A stretch of 64,000 nucleotides of DNA, from contig NC_033622.1 in assembly GCF_001540865.1 (NCBI RefSeq), positions 15,752,647-15,816,646 on the forward strand, written 5' to 3'. Source of the stretch: Ananas comosus. Its lineage: Eukaryota > Streptophyta > Magnoliopsida > Poales > Bromeliaceae. The notes under the pieces are model-generated. The model was not told where the DNA came from and did no database searches. It worked only from the letters and a program-made list of their open reading frames with translations. Position 1 is the stretch's first letter, and the number at the start of each line of letters is the position of its first letter. The translations under genes and the position numbers were made by a program. Below, in pieces: positions 11,121 through 22,382 of the stretch.

Positions 11121-12473
11121 TATATATATATATATATGGACTAGTCTAGTACAGAAGATAATCATAATGGCGGTAATTTTTTCGACATAGTATGATCTAG
11201 CTAAACAAAAGTAAACTTAAATAAGATTTAAAAGGACTAATGATCATGTAATATACCAATTTAATTATGCAATATTCTTTCTAGATGCCTATATAAGCTG
11301 CAATTATTTCAAATGACACAAGGAAATGTGTTTATGTACTAAAAAGGAAGCTCCACTAGTTGTCATAATGAGATAGGGAGCACAAGTGCCATGAAGCAAT
11401 GACATAGTCAAGAAACAATACAAAAGCTTTAGTTGCCAACAAAATGTTTGTTTGTTTGTTTTTTGTTTTTTTTGTGTGTGTGTGTGTGTGGAGGGGTTTG
11501 GATATTTCCATTAAAAACAAAGGTGATCACTTCACATTGCTTAGTGATCAAATTATAATATAAGGAATTAATAAACAAATATTTAATAAACAACTTCATT
11601 GTCAAAGTGCCTTGATCAAGGTGCATGAACTGGAATAACAAAGACACAAGTAGTGAGTGGCCACCAAGTGCTTAGATTCTTCGTTCAAGTTTTAATTTAT
11701 TGTGTGTCTTATTATATATGGATAGATCGATCATCAAGTTAGTGTATAAAAACAACACATTAAAATGCAAAGGATAATTAATTAGAAGATCAACAATTAA
11801 ACGAAGATCATTTCTTATGGTTGCTCGATGCTGGAATATTTTATTAAATTATTCGCGAGAATTCGTGGCAAAATCCTCGCCAAAGAATACTTCGTTCGTC
11901 GCTGCTCATGCTTATCGGGCAAAATTAACACAACTGTGCATATAAAATGCATTTCGAGTCATTTTAAATGTATAAATATCTTGTTCAACATCTTTTATTG
12001 ACTACAGAGTATTGAGGAGTATGTAAAGATATTTGTTTCAACTAAGAAAAGAAAAAAAAAAAATTGCAATCACTTGGTATATATGGCCTGCAAACTGTTT
12101 TTATTAAATCATAAAAATTTACTCCATTTGTGTAAAATGATGATGTGTCAATTGAACGAGTAAATAAAATCGATTTGAAAAGAATTACTCTGCTAATTTG
12201 CTGAAGTGAATTAAACTACTGAAAAATACTCTAAAAACTACAAATTCGCATAGATGCTAGTATCTCATGAATCATTCGATCAATTTTCCTCTTCTCAAAA
12301 GAAAAGTTTCAGAATCCGAATTTGAAAACCAGAATTCAACAATTATATTTATGATCAGATAATTTTGGGGGTAATTTTTGTTCATAGCATTGACAAGTGA
12401 AATGAACAGGTACACGATAATTATTTCTTTTTGCACCCAATTTGATCCGACAATGTCACTGCTACACTTGTTA
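11121..12473. other. Intergenic, simple repeats only
   Basis: Contains (TA)n after 11120, a TTTG/(GT)n tract around 11445-11490 and AT-rich sequence. No gene or element ends seen. Confidence 0.5.
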
Positions 12474-12957
12474 TTAGGAACAATTTTTTATTTAATTTTG
12501 CTTTTTAATTTCATATTTTAATTTCTTTTATTTAAATTATTTTTTATTAGATTTAAATTTAAAGATAAAAGAAAGCGTCAATAGGGGGGGTAAATGTTGA
12601 GGGAGTAATTTGAGAATTTACATAGTTGAGGGGTTTATAAGCATTCTTTTTTTTTCTTTTAATTTTTTAAAATTTGTTGTCGGTGCCCTTTGCTCCTCAG
12701 GATAATATCATCCGTCNTAGGAACAAATTTTTATTTAATTTTGCTTTTTAATTTCATATTTTAATTTCTTTTATTTAAATTATTTTTTATTAGATTTAGA
12801 TTTAAAGATAAAAGAAAGCGTCAATAGGGGGGGGGGAACGTTGAGGGAGTAATTTGAGAATTTACATAGTTGAGGGGTCTATAAGCATCCTTTTTTTTCT
12901 TTTAATTTTTTTAAATTTGTTGTCGGTGCCCTTTGATCCTCAGGATAATATCATCCG
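12474..12957. repeat. Direct 240-bp repeat separated by a single N
   Basis: 12474-12716 and 12718-12957 are near-identical head-to-tail copies, both starting TAGGAACAA and ending GATAATATCATCCGTC, meeting at N 12717. Differences are a few substitutions and homopolymer changes. This pattern fits two overlapping contig ends that were not merged. Confidence 0.85.
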
Positions 12958-13340
12958 TCCGTTTGTGGGGACTCGACGGTGGATATGATGCCACGTTTCA
13001 GATAAGCACGGGGTTTCAGGGGGTTCAGGGCGGGGTGGCTCACCAATCACGTGGGCAACCATCACGTGGGACCCAAATATAATATTTATTGTTTTATTAA
13101 CCGTATAACTGTAGCGCCAGTACTATTTTGCCACGTGTCACCCCTTTTTTTCCGGGACACCACCTGCTTTTTCCACATTTCCCGTTTTGCCCTTCTTTTT
13201 TTTTTTTTTCCCTTCTCTTACTAAGTTTTTAAATAGTATAAGTTTAAAATAAAAAAATTACAAACATTTTGGAAGTAGAGATCGAATTTTACAAATTAGA
13301 ATAGCGAAGCTCTGAAAAAAGTTTCTAGAAAAAACTTAAT
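12958..13340. other. GC-richer island with CACGTG motifs
   Basis: Around 13040-13140 there are two ATCACGTGGG motifs and a GCCACGTGTC motif, followed by a poly-T run. No gene is visible. Confidence 0.45.
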
Positions 13341-13359
13341 AAAATTTTGTTTTTTATGG

Positions 13360-13895
13360 GATTAGTGCATTTAAGAGTGATCGGACAAAATAGGTGATCT
13401 TGGGCAAAAATTTTTGAATACTGTGTCCATAAAAAGCAATTTGGGGACCCCCGGATGGCGCGCCGCGTGGCACCGATGCCAAGTTGAAGCTGGATTTTTT
13501 TTGGGTGCACCCGGTGCACTGGTTTTTTTAATTTTTTTAAATTTTTTTATTATAATTTAATAACATATATATATTATGATATTTTAAAAATATTTGTAAA
13601 AAAATTCAGAGGGGTTAAAATTTTTCTACATATATATTTTTTAAATATCGTAAAATATATCTCAATTATATTAAATTATAATAAAAAAAAGCAAAAAGCG
13701 GTGCACCGGGTGCACCAAAAAAAACTTGAATACTCTCCCAAAAGGCCGAGCCTCGCGTCGTCCGAGTGCCACGCGGCGGCCATCCGGGGCGTCCGAGTGC
13801 CACGCGGTGGACATCCGGAGGTCCCCAAATTACTTTCTATGGGCACGATCCCTAGAAAATTTTTGCCCAGTGATATTGTTTAAGCTAATACTTGT
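13360..13895. mobile_element. Foldback element with GTGCACC repeats
   Basis: Two arms of about 170-200 bp (about 13360-13530 and 13690-13895) are inverted copies. Shared arm features are TTTTTGCCC, a GGTCCCCAAATT motif, GCCACGCGG..CATCCGG and GGTGCACCCGGTGCAC next to the AT-rich centre. The right arm has an extra 28-bp tandem copy of CGTCCGAGTGCCACGCGG. No coding capacity. Confidence 0.7.
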
Positions 13896-14097
13896 TGCAC
13901 TGAATTTTAGTAAAACTGATTTTTTTTTTCTTTTATTGAATATTTTTATTTCATAATCAATTATTTATGTTTTCTGCGCCGTTGGATTTGTTATAGATCG
14001 ACTGCTGATGGATACAGAAAGATATTTATTAAATTGTTGGATGGGCAATCTCCTATTGGGCCACAACCGGGTTACAAGGCTCATTCTTTGAAAAGTT

Positions 14098-14250
14098 TTT
14101 TTTTTTAGAAAGAAAGATAGTATGCTGCTCATTTTATTTATTTTTTAAAAAAATAAATTTCGTTGTAAATGCGAATCAACTATAATTCGAGCTTGTGACC
14201 TCAGATACCAATCATCAAACTCTTTGTCATTTGCACTAGTTACGGTCGGT
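14098..14250 (-). mobile_element. tRNA-derived SINE, copy 2
   Basis: Minus-strand copy with poly-T at its left end, B-box complement (TTCGAGC region) and head complement ACGGTCGGT. A 17-bp target duplication TCATTCTTTGAAAAGTT lies at 14081-14097 and 14251-14267. Confidence 0.9.
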
Positions 14251-14267
14251 TCATTCTTTGAAAAGTT

Positions 14268-14904
14268 GGGTTCCATTCTTTGAACAGATACATTTATTTG
14301 GTTTAAGTTCCGTTTTTGCCTTTAGTTACCATCATCTTGGTGTTAAGTTATGTGAAAAAATAAAAACCTCATACTCTAATACCATATTGAATTATAAAAA
14401 ATATTATTATTCTCTAAAATCTTAAGTTATTAGAGAACGATGTTGCAACTATTTATATTCAACGCTTTGAACTCCTAAAGTAAAAGATACCTCATTGTGA
14501 CCTAGCCAAACGATCCAATAATCATCTAATTTATGCGTCAGAGTTAAACATTTTGCATAAAGTGGTCCACTAAACCTGATAGAGATTGGACTCAATCCGT
14601 GTAGAAGTGGTCCACTAAACCTAATTGGACCAATCCGACTCGTCCGCGTAGCATCGGTCAAATATACTTATTTGGATTTTTAAGCTCAGTGAATGCTTAA
14701 ACTTGGGATTCTTCCTCGAAGCCCAGGTTTCTGACTATAACTTGAAAAAAGTGAACCAAATTGTTATCGAAACATAAATCTTGTTACATTTTTTTGCATT
14801 TGTACGTAAACATCGAAATCTATTGCCAAATAAACAACAGTAAACTTAAAAAACACAAAAATTCTATGCGCACACAAATGGCGAATGCGTATACTTGCGT
14901 AGCA
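14268..14904 (-). mobile_element. Intergenic with a decayed LTR and primer-binding-site footprint
   Basis: On the minus strand, TATGGTATTAGAGTATGAGG (complement at about 14368-14387) resembles the tRNA-iMet primer-binding site TGGTATCAGAG, preceded by an LTR-like segment up to about 14460. A similar arrangement lies near 16150. No protein domains remain and the rest of the stretch is featureless. Confidence 0.35.
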
Positions 14905-15084
14905 TCATCCAAATTTTACTTTATGAGCAGATGAGAAGTGCTTGGAAGCAGCAACCATGGCGGCCTCTGGCCCGGCACGTGCCGCCCCTGCTCCCCTCCC
15001 TCTACGACCGACTGAATATAATCGCACGAACCACGATTTTAACGCCGATAAGAACGGCATCGATCGACCGTTCTTAACCCCCAT
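14905..15084 (-). CDS. Small protein of 59 residues, copy A of a divergent pair
   Basis: The frame encodes a basic, Ser/Ala/Arg-rich 59-residue protein beginning MGVKNGRSMPFLSALKSWF and ending in ASKHFSSAHKVKFG. It aligns end to end and without gaps with the ORF at 15716-15895; the last 22 residues are nearly identical (GPEAAxVAASxHFSSAxxVKFG). The frame is open upstream to 15123, but the ATG at 15084 matches the partner's start. TATAAAAG lies on this strand at about 15211-15218, 130 bp upstream. There is no signal peptide or clear membrane segment, though residues 11-24 are hydrophobic. I do not recognise the family. Conservation of the frame between the two copies argues for a translated product. 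Confidence 0.6.
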   Translation of the reverse strand: MGVKNGRSMPFLSALKSWFVRLYSVGRRGRGAGAARAGPEAAMVAASKHFSSAHKVKFG

Positions 15085-15211
15085 TTGTCGACGGATTAAC
15101 CTATCTTTGAACTTTGGGAACAAGTAGCCTTGTATTTTGTATGTGTTGAATGGTTATGCTCAAATTGTTTTCCTAGTTATGTTGTGGAGGTTAATTAGTT
15201 TCAACATGGCC

Positions 15212-15218
15212 TTTTATA
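15212..15218 (-). promoter_or_regulatory. TATA box of small ORF copy A
   Basis: CACTATAAAAGG on the minus strand, about 130 bp before the ATG at 15084. Confidence 0.5.
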
Positions 15219-15419
15219 GTGCACAGATGTAATTGAGATACCTTGTCGACCAAGTTAAAACCCAGAAATCAAAATAAAATAAAACAGGTGTCTCAATTTA
15301 AATATCGTAAGTCGTAACCGGACATAGTGAAAAGGGGTAAAAAGAAAAGGACAAAGAAAAAAAGAAAAAAGAAAAAAGAAAGTGCAGCGAAGGAACATTT
15401 GGAAGAGTAATTGAAACTT

Positions 15420-15501
15420 GGTCAAACATAGGTGTCACTACAACCTGAGAAAAGTCAAATGGGGAATCTAGTTAACACTTACTAACGCTATAAATTTGAC
15501 T
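15420..15501. promoter_or_regulatory. W-box cluster between the divergent small ORFs
   Basis: WRKY-type TTGAC cores lie at 15420-15425 (GGTCAA), 15453-15458 (AGTCAA) and 15496-15501 (TTGACT). They sit 100-180 bp upstream of copy B's TATA box, suggesting wound- or pathogen-responsive control; this is inference. Confidence 0.4.
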
Positions 15502-15595
15502 CAGCCAAAAACTTCCAAATTTTCCAATTCCACAGACCACAATGCCTGTGTTTTATCTAACTTGATGACCAAGTTATCTCATTTAACTTACACAC

Positions 15596-15603
15596 TATAT
15601 AAA
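15596..15603 (+). promoter_or_regulatory. TATA box of small ORF copy B
   Basis: CACACTATATAAAGCC, 113 bp upstream of the ATG at 15716, spacing typical of a plant gene with a short leader. Confidence 0.6.
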
Positions 15604-15715
15604 GCCATGTTGTGACCCAATGATTAATTACTCCACAACTAAATTCGAGGCACCATTTGATCACACATTCACTAACACAAGCTAGGGATTGATATAGATT
15701 TGGTCTGATCAAGCG

Positions 15716-15895
15716 ATGGGGGTTAAGAAGGGCGGATCAGGGTCGCTGTTATCGGCGTTTAATTCGTGGTTTGCGCGCTTATGTTCAGCTGGTCGGAGAA
15801 GGATGCGAGCGGAGGCGGCACTTGTGGGACCGGAGGCCGCCATAGTTGCTGCTTCTACACATTTCTCATCAGCTTATAGAGTAAAATTTGGATGA
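15716..15895 (+). CDS. Small protein of 59 residues, copy B of a divergent pair
   Basis: Starts MGVKKGGSGSLLSAFNSWF and ends ASTHFSSAYRVKFG before TGA. It has the same length as copy A on the opposite strand, with matching start codon context (ATGGGGGTTAAGAA in both). Substitutions are spread over the whole frame without frameshift or stop, as expected for a protein-coding duplicate under constraint. A canonical TATA box and A-rich leader lie upstream. The N-terminal half is hydrophobic then Arg-rich (GRRRMR); the C-terminal half is the conserved part. It could be a small signalling or regulatory peptide; function unknown. It is shorter than many gene finders' cut-off. Confidence 0.65.
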   Translation: MGVKKGGSGSLLSAFNSWFARLCSAGRRRMRAEAALVGPEAAIVAASTHFSSAYRVKFG

Positions 15896-16089
15896 TACTA
15901 ATTAAGCATTTGCCACATTATGTTTGAATGCATTCTAATTACAAGCACTTGGTATTTTGTTCACTAATGAGCATTTGGCAATAGGTGTAGGTGGGGTAAC
16001 ATGTTGTGTAGTTTTTTTTTTACTTTCGTTATTACTGAATAAGTTTGTAATATATTAAATATAAAATATTAAAATACTGTTCTCCTCCT
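15896..16089. other. 3' flank of small ORF copy B
   Basis: AT-rich; likely 3' UTR. Nothing else seen. Confidence 0.4.
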
Positions 16090-16255
16090 GCAGTCGGAAA
16101 TGCTCTAGAGTTCATGTTTGGGAGCCTAACGTGACTCGAACTAAGGACTTCTTACTCTGATACCGTGTGAAACAATAGTTATACTCTAAAAGTTTAAACT
16201 GTTAGAGAGCGGTGTTTAATTATTTATATATTTTTATATTTAACGGAAGCACCGT
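16090..16255 (-). mobile_element. LTR and primer-binding-site footprint
   Basis: On the minus strand CACACGGTATCAGAGTAAGA (complement about 16148-16167) is a near match to the tRNA-iMet primer-binding site, following an LTR-like segment ending in TTGTTT. The footprint at 14368-14460 shares the order GTTAGAGAG / PBS. No internal domain remains. Confidence 0.4.
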
Positions 16256-16344
16256 GGCATGCACGTACGTAAACTGGTTTGGGCCTCTATTGGGCCGGGC
16301 CGAGGTGAAGCAAATGAGCCCGGAGAAAGAAATCTAATTGGGCC

Positions 16345-16690
16345 GGTACTTTAAAGCCCAGGACGCACGTGTCGGCATGTTATTGGGCGACGACTGTTTC
16401 GGTATCGGGACAGGTCGTAACTGAGATGGGTCACGTGAGGCGCCACGTCACCCCGGCGGTGGCAAAAGGGCGGGGACAGGTCACGTCGCTCGGGCGCGCA
16501 CATGCTTCGTCCATGGTGGGGCCCATGCGGTTGGGTCACCGACACGTGGCAAGTTTGTCGTTGCCCACGGCTGCTGAGTCCCGGTGTTCCGGTCACCGGT
16601 CACGTGAGGGTCCACCACTGGATCTCACCCGTCCACTCCACGCGTGGCTCCTCAGCGCGACAGGTCATGTCGCACGGATCACACCGCGCG
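16345..16690. promoter_or_regulatory. GC-rich island dense in CACGTG and ACGT cores
   Basis: Holds GCACGTGTCGG, GTCACGTGAGG, GCCACGTCACC, GGTCACGTCG, ACACGTGGC, GTCACGTGAGG and ACGCGTGG within 350 bp. These are G-box/ABRE cores. No TATA-linked ORF with coding character follows, and the ORFs over it lack family resemblance. Confidence 0.5.
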
Positions 16691-16825
16691 CATAACGTCT
16701 ATTCCCTATTTATTGAGATATATGATCTTTCACATGTGACGTATTGGATTTTTATCCAATTAACCATAAAATAAAATGCTAATTTTGTTCAAATCTATTT
16801 GCTATTTTATTGAATTGTTCATTTA

Positions 16826-17079
16826 GGCAGCGTTTGATTAGGAGATAGAAATAAGAATAGGCCCTTGTCCCTTTTATATTCAAACGCTAATTTTTTATCC
16901 GAAAATAGTAGTTCTCGGTTATTCCTACCAACACCTCCATTTTCTATATAAAACTAGCTAAAATTGTTCTCATTCTCGGGAACAATTCAATTTGCATCAA
17001 ACACTATTTTTCTTATCCCCATATTTGTACCCATCCTTATAATAGCTAGTTCTTGTTCATACCCGAACCAAATGGTATC
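16826..17079. mobile_element. PIF/Harbinger-like MITE, copy 2
   Basis: A 254-bp copy of the element at 2144-2401, flanked by TTA (16823-16825 and 17080-17082). Ends are GGCAGCGTTTGATTAGG and ACCAAATGGTATC. Confidence 0.85.
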
Positions 17080-18308
17080 TTAAAGATCAAACGATACAAA
17101 CAAAACAGAGAATATATTGAGACTAATCTTATCTAATTTTATCCACATAAAGCTAAATATGAATATTTGTTTGAAACATTTCTTACCTACTTAATAGAAC
17201 TCTCAAAAGCTGTTTCGTATTCATGCTTCAAACTAATTAGTTTTTTTTTTTTCTAAATATTAAAATTTTTAAAAGATTCACTTTATAAAATACAGATATA
17301 CTAAACACTTGATATATTTTTAAACTATTTCTCTCTCTCTATGCATGTATCTATATCGGTAGAAAAGAACTTTTAAATTTTATATAGGGTAGTATAGCTC
17401 TTTTTGAGAAACAAGCGTGTAGGCAAGTTTTTTTAATTTCCATACATTACAATATAATATAGTGACAAGACCTTGGCGAGACAACTAATAAATAGCAAAA
17501 GTTGAGATGTATTATTGTACGGATTTATTAAAATTTATCTAAAAATAAAGTAGGCAGCAAAGAGAATTCAAAAAAATAAAAATATGTTCATCGAAAAGAG
17601 AAAGAAAGATCAAATGTATAACTCTGGTTAAATACAATAATCGATATTCAAAATTTAAAAATAAAAAAAATAATGTTATTAAAATTTTTGCTGAGTTTAT
17701 TTTATAAAAATAAATAATGCGGATAGTTTGGTAACAATAAATAATGCACTATTATTTTTTATAAAAAAAAGAAGCCAAAATGGGACACGTAGTAGTGTTT
17801 TCCCCTGCACTGGCGCTGAGCGCATGCCCGGTGTGGGTAGTGGGTCCCACGTCCACGTGACACGTCACCGGGGAATGGGCGAGCAGGGGGCCTCTGCTTC
17901 TCCCCGCACGTGCGCGGTCGCTGTCGCAGCGTTTCGGCGGAAATATATGTTTATCTCGAACTTAATTTATCTGTATATATATCTAATTAACTACCAGCTT
18001 TAAATAAAATAAATAATAATGTGATTGCCGTTAACGGCGTGAATCGCCGTCACGAAACGGCGTGGCGTGCCGTTACGTCGCCCCCGCGCGCGCCGCGACG
18101 AAACCCACGGCCCCGAGCCGAAACGCGCGGCCCCGCCGCACTCGCGCCACGTGTCGCGTCGCAATTGGCCGGTACCGCACCCGCGCGTGAGGCGAGGTGC
18201 TCCGCCCTCCCTCTCACCTGTCACATTAGCCACGTAACCCATTTTTAAGTCAATTTATTTTTTTTATAATTTATAATAATAATAAAATCGCTATTAATTT
18301 TGCTCTAT
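17080..18308. other. Intergenic with two GC-rich CACGTG islands
   Basis: AT-rich except for about 17800-17945, with CCACGTCCACGTGACACGTC, and 18020-18240, CpG-rich with GCCACGTGTCGCG. No coherent gene model. Confidence 0.5.
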
Positions 18309-18698
18309 TTTATAAAATAGAGAAAAACTTCAAAAATCTTTCTTATGGTTTCAATTTTTTTCACTTTATTAACCTGTGGTTCAAAATGTATCAAGTTAAT
18401 ATTCTGTGATTTCTCACTTTATCACTTTAGTATCCTGTGATTTAAAGTGTATCAAGTTAGTATCCTGTGATTTTTTAAACCATAGGATACTAAAATGATA
18501 AAGTGTAAAACCACAGGATTCTAAAGTGATAAAGTGCAAAACCACATGATACTAACTTGATACACTTTAAATCACAGAATACTAAAGTGATAAAGTGAGA
18601 AACCACTGAGTACTAACTTAATACACTTTAAACCATAGGGTACTAAAATGAAAAAGTGTGAAACCACATAGGATTTTTTGAAGTTTTTTCTATAAAAT
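18309..18698. mobile_element. Foldback MITE-like element with internal repeats
   Basis: Ends TTTTATAAAATAGAGAAAAA..CTTCAAAAAATC are inverted at 18665-18698. The arms contain repeated variants of AGTATCCTGTGATTTAAAGT and TGTATCAAGTTAGTATCCTG in opposite orientation, so the whole folds on itself around 18475. A decayed relative lies at 57480-57800. Confidence 0.7.
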
Positions 18699-20673
18699 AT
18701 TATAATTTTTCAGAAAAAAATTATTTTTACAGTAATATACAAAACTATTAGTTTCCTATTTTTCTTTTTTTTTTTTTTTTTAAAAAGAGTGGGGCCCATC
18801 CAACCACCCGAAGTGAGTTGGCCACGTGACTCGGGGGGTGGGCCCACCTTTACCTCTCGCGAGTCACGTGATCTGTGACGAGATCCGAGACGAAGACAAT
18901 GACGCATCATCTCATACTTCGAAATATTAATAAAAAAAAACAAACCAAGATTAAAAAAAATAAATAAATAAAATTCACCCACCGAGATTAACGGAAAAAC
19001 CTTTCTACTTATACAAAATGATTATTTACTGATCCCTAAATGGATTCCTTAATAAAGAGGAGGGAATGTCCATGCAACGCAACAAACCACTAATCACTCG
19101 TACCCGTATTTTTAATTACCTTACTCTTTGTATAATCTTATTTTAATCACTCTTTTATTTTATGTCTACCGCAAAGGAGCCTTCCTATCTGTGTTCATGA
19201 ACGTGGTGCGACTCTTTCTGTGTATTGGAATCTTCATCTCTGTCGTGCGTTTTATTTTTTTCTTTGTTGTGCCGCGTGTCTCGTTTTATTATCTGTATCA
19301 TTAGCGACGTTAAAAAAGTTAGATCATACTTGATGTTATTTTAATGTTCTTATGATTAGATATATCTTAGGTGTTAGGAACATTAGAGTTGTAGGAGTCA
19401 TGCGTCTCTATGATTAGTAATAGGGAATTAATTAGTTACACTGTAAGAGACTTGGTGATATTAATTGTAATAGTGTGCAATTGTTGAGCATGTTAGAGCA
19501 CATGCGAGGCTATATATATTTAATGTAGCTTTGGTTTAGGTATGGAGACATATAGAGGTGTTGCAAACATGTTGGGACCCAAAAAAATTGAAGGAAAAAA
19601 AGGGAGAATGGGATGGAATTATTATTATATGCATTGAAATTGTGTTGTTTCTTTGGGATGTGATGGGCAAAAGTATTGGGTTGTTTGCATATATATATAT
19701 ATACATTCAATCACAGATGCATGAGGATATGAAACAAATTTATATAATTGTAAATGGATGGTGAGATTTAATTAGAAATGATTGGTTCTGAGTATTTGAT
19801 CAGAAGATCACATTGTCAGAGATTTACAGCAAAGAGTCAACGAGATAATTGTTTTATTTTCGCAATATAATTTTGTAAATGATCAAATTAATGTTTGTAC
19901 CTGGTGCATGTGTATCATAATTACCTATATAATTAATTTGAATAGCAAAATAACATGTATATGTTTTATGTTTTTTTTTGTTTTTCCTTTGAGCAAATAA
20001 GTGGAAGAGACAAAGGGATATGTGTAAGTATACCTTATTTGAGTTAAGATTTTTATTTCAAAATAAACTCTTTCCAACTCTTAATTTTAGCTGAAGAAAT
20101 TAATTAGTACAAAGCTGCACTAAAAGCACCTTATCATGCACTAATTTCTTAATGTTATTTATTTTACATTTATAGCTGAATTCCTGTAAATTAAATTAAA
20201 GAGATGTTTGGCCATTACATATTTAGACAAAAAAAAAAACCAATTTATTGAATATAAAATATTAATTTAAATATAATTTTTTCGATTTTAAAATTTTTAG
20301 AGAACATTGTTCTTTTATGTGGTATGATACAAAATATGAGGAAGTTGGAGTCATTAATTTAGATAATAAATCTCATTAAAATCTTCTCTAATTTGAATTT
20401 CTTATACAATTCAAAAAGGATAAATTTTACCTATGAAGGGAACAATAATATACCAGAATTAAATATACCCTGTTTTTTTCTTAAAATGTATAGAAACATG
20501 CATGGGACAGTGTTATCTTATACACAGGAAAGTGCTACGCTGTTTCTTCACGTGAATTGAATTAAAAACCCACCGCCCATGCTTCTACACGACTCAACAT
20601 AATTAATTTATTAGCATTTTAAAATAAAAAGGTTCACTTTAATAATTAATAATTAGCATAACCCGTGAAAGAA

Positions 20674-20676
<3 letters not shown>
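18699..20676. other. Intergenic
   Basis: Holds a CACGTG-bearing GC island at 18785-18895 (GGCCACGTGACTC and GAGTCACGTGATC), then about 1.7 kb of AT-rich DNA without recognisable genes. Confidence 0.5.

Positions 20677-20736
<60 letters not shown>
20677..20736. repeat. (TA)n microsatellite
   Basis: About 30 TA units directly preceding a truncated MITE. Confidence 0.95.
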
Positions 20737-20739
<3 letters not shown>

Positions 20740-20943
20740 CCTACTATACTATCGGAAGCACTGAGCCTTTCATGCTTTCAGCTCGTTTTTGATGTTGCGA
20801 CTTTTGAATTGTCGATCGGTTCCGTTAAACTTGATCTGGATTATTTGACGTACCAAGAAAATAAATTTTATGATTTTTCGATATCATTTGCCTAGTGATC
20901 GAAGGGGTTCAAAATCAATAGCTGAAAATAAAAATCTTACAAA
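20737..20943. mobile_element. MITE against (TA)n, subfamily A, left-half fragment
   Basis: Starts GAGCCTACTATACTATCGGA and matches the left 200 bp of the full copy at 22502-23037, then ends in a second (TA)n tract. Confidence 0.7.
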
Positions 20944-20960
20944 TATATATATATATATAT

Positions 20961-21477
20961 GAGCAGGACTGCTGTGCTCTCAGGAGCACGGAGGCCTTCG
21001 TGCTTCTGAGCCGTTTTCGATGATAGAATTTTCGAATCGACGATCGGCTCCGTTAGACTTGATCTAGCGCATTTGAAGTTTCTAGAAAATAATTTTTGCG
21101 ATTTTTCGATATCATTTACCTAGTGATCGAAAGGATTCAAAATCCATAATTTTTAATGGTTGATATTTGCCGTTTTCAAGTTTAACGGTGTAGAAGTATT
21201 CAAATCAGATGAAATTTTGATAGAAAATTCTTTATACTATCTACAACAAGATCTATATTTCTGATCGAAAATTTTAGTGCTATATCACCACTTTTTATAG
21301 TATTTTTATTTTTAGCCTTTAAAAATTATTGATTTTGAATCCTTTCGATTGCTAGGTAAATGATATCGAAAAATCGCAAAAATTATTTTCTAGAAACTTT
21401 AAATACGCTAGATCAAGTTTAACGGAGCCGATCGTCGATTCGAAAACTCCATCATCGAAAACGGCTCAGGAGCACGG
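20961..21477. mobile_element. MITE against (TA)n, subfamily A, truncated at right
   Basis: Long inverted arms (ATCGACGATCGGCTCCGTTA and its complement GGAGCCGATCGTCGATTCGA) around a 500-bp non-coding body. The right terminus stops abruptly at GGAGCACGGA, where the duplicated segment begins. Confidence 0.75.
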
Positions 21478-22098
21478 AATATCATACAATTCACAATCTC
21501 CCCTCACTTCGCACACAGTGTCGGCCACAAACATGTTATTAGTACGTGGCTATAGAAAATTAAAGTAGTGTAACGAATCCAAAGGGGTTAGTGGGGAACA
21601 TGCTACACTCTATTAATATACGACTTTAATTTATTTACAGGTACGTATGTCGCTTTTATGTGCAATATTTTATTATTTGTTAACACTTTTTTTTATGAAC
21701 TATAATACAGAATTTTTTAATTTAAAATTTACATTTGTTTTACAAAAAAAAATTCTATATTAGTTTTTTGAAAATTTTTCAAAAAATTAAGAAAAATTAA
21801 AATTTTGTAAACTTTTAACCGTCCCGGATGGGTCTTGCGCCTGTTTGCACGTGACGGGTGTGTCGAAGCACACGTGACTCTCTCTCTCACTCCTCCGGAG
21901 GCGTGCCGTGCACGTGCGTGAGCCTCTTTGGGTCCGAGTCCGAGTCCGAGTCTGAGCCGATCGAGTCATTCTCACCACGTGTGGGCGCCTATTCTCCTTT
22001 GATGGACGTACCCAATAAATATTTTTATTATTATTTTTTTCATTCACATTTTAATCTCGATCCCCTCATAATTCGTTATATTTTTATCCTTAACGCGC
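21477..22098. repeat. Duplicated segment, copy 1
   Basis: About 620 bp repeated with only a few differences at 23181-23806. It includes a G-box region (GCACGTGACGGG, CACACGTGACTC, CACCACGTGTGGG) and a (CCGAGT)n run. Its left edge cuts into a MITE. Confidence 0.9.
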
Positions 22099-22344
22099 AA
22101 AAAAAAAAAAAAAAAAAAATTTGTGCTAGGTACATAAGTGGCTGGTAGAGATGCGAGACAATGTATTATTCTGAATCTATCATTTAATACGGTCGCAAAG
22201 TTTAGCAGTGGAATGCAATGTAATTAGTTTTCATTTTTCCGATTTGACGTCAAACCTTTTAATTCAATGTTCGTGCAATTCAACTTACGCCATTATAAAC
22301 AAGCTAGTCAACAAAATCACTAGCAATAACTAGTAATATTAAAA

Positions 22345-22350
<6 letters not shown>

Positions 22351-22382
<32 letters not shown>

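Noticed and set aside
16351..16774. ORFs across the CACGTG island
   Set aside because: Several frames open because of high GC; no family match, and dense regulatory cores explain the composition better.
20665..20895. Tyr-Ile repeat protein
   Set aside because: Translation of a (TA)n microsatellite running into a MITE.
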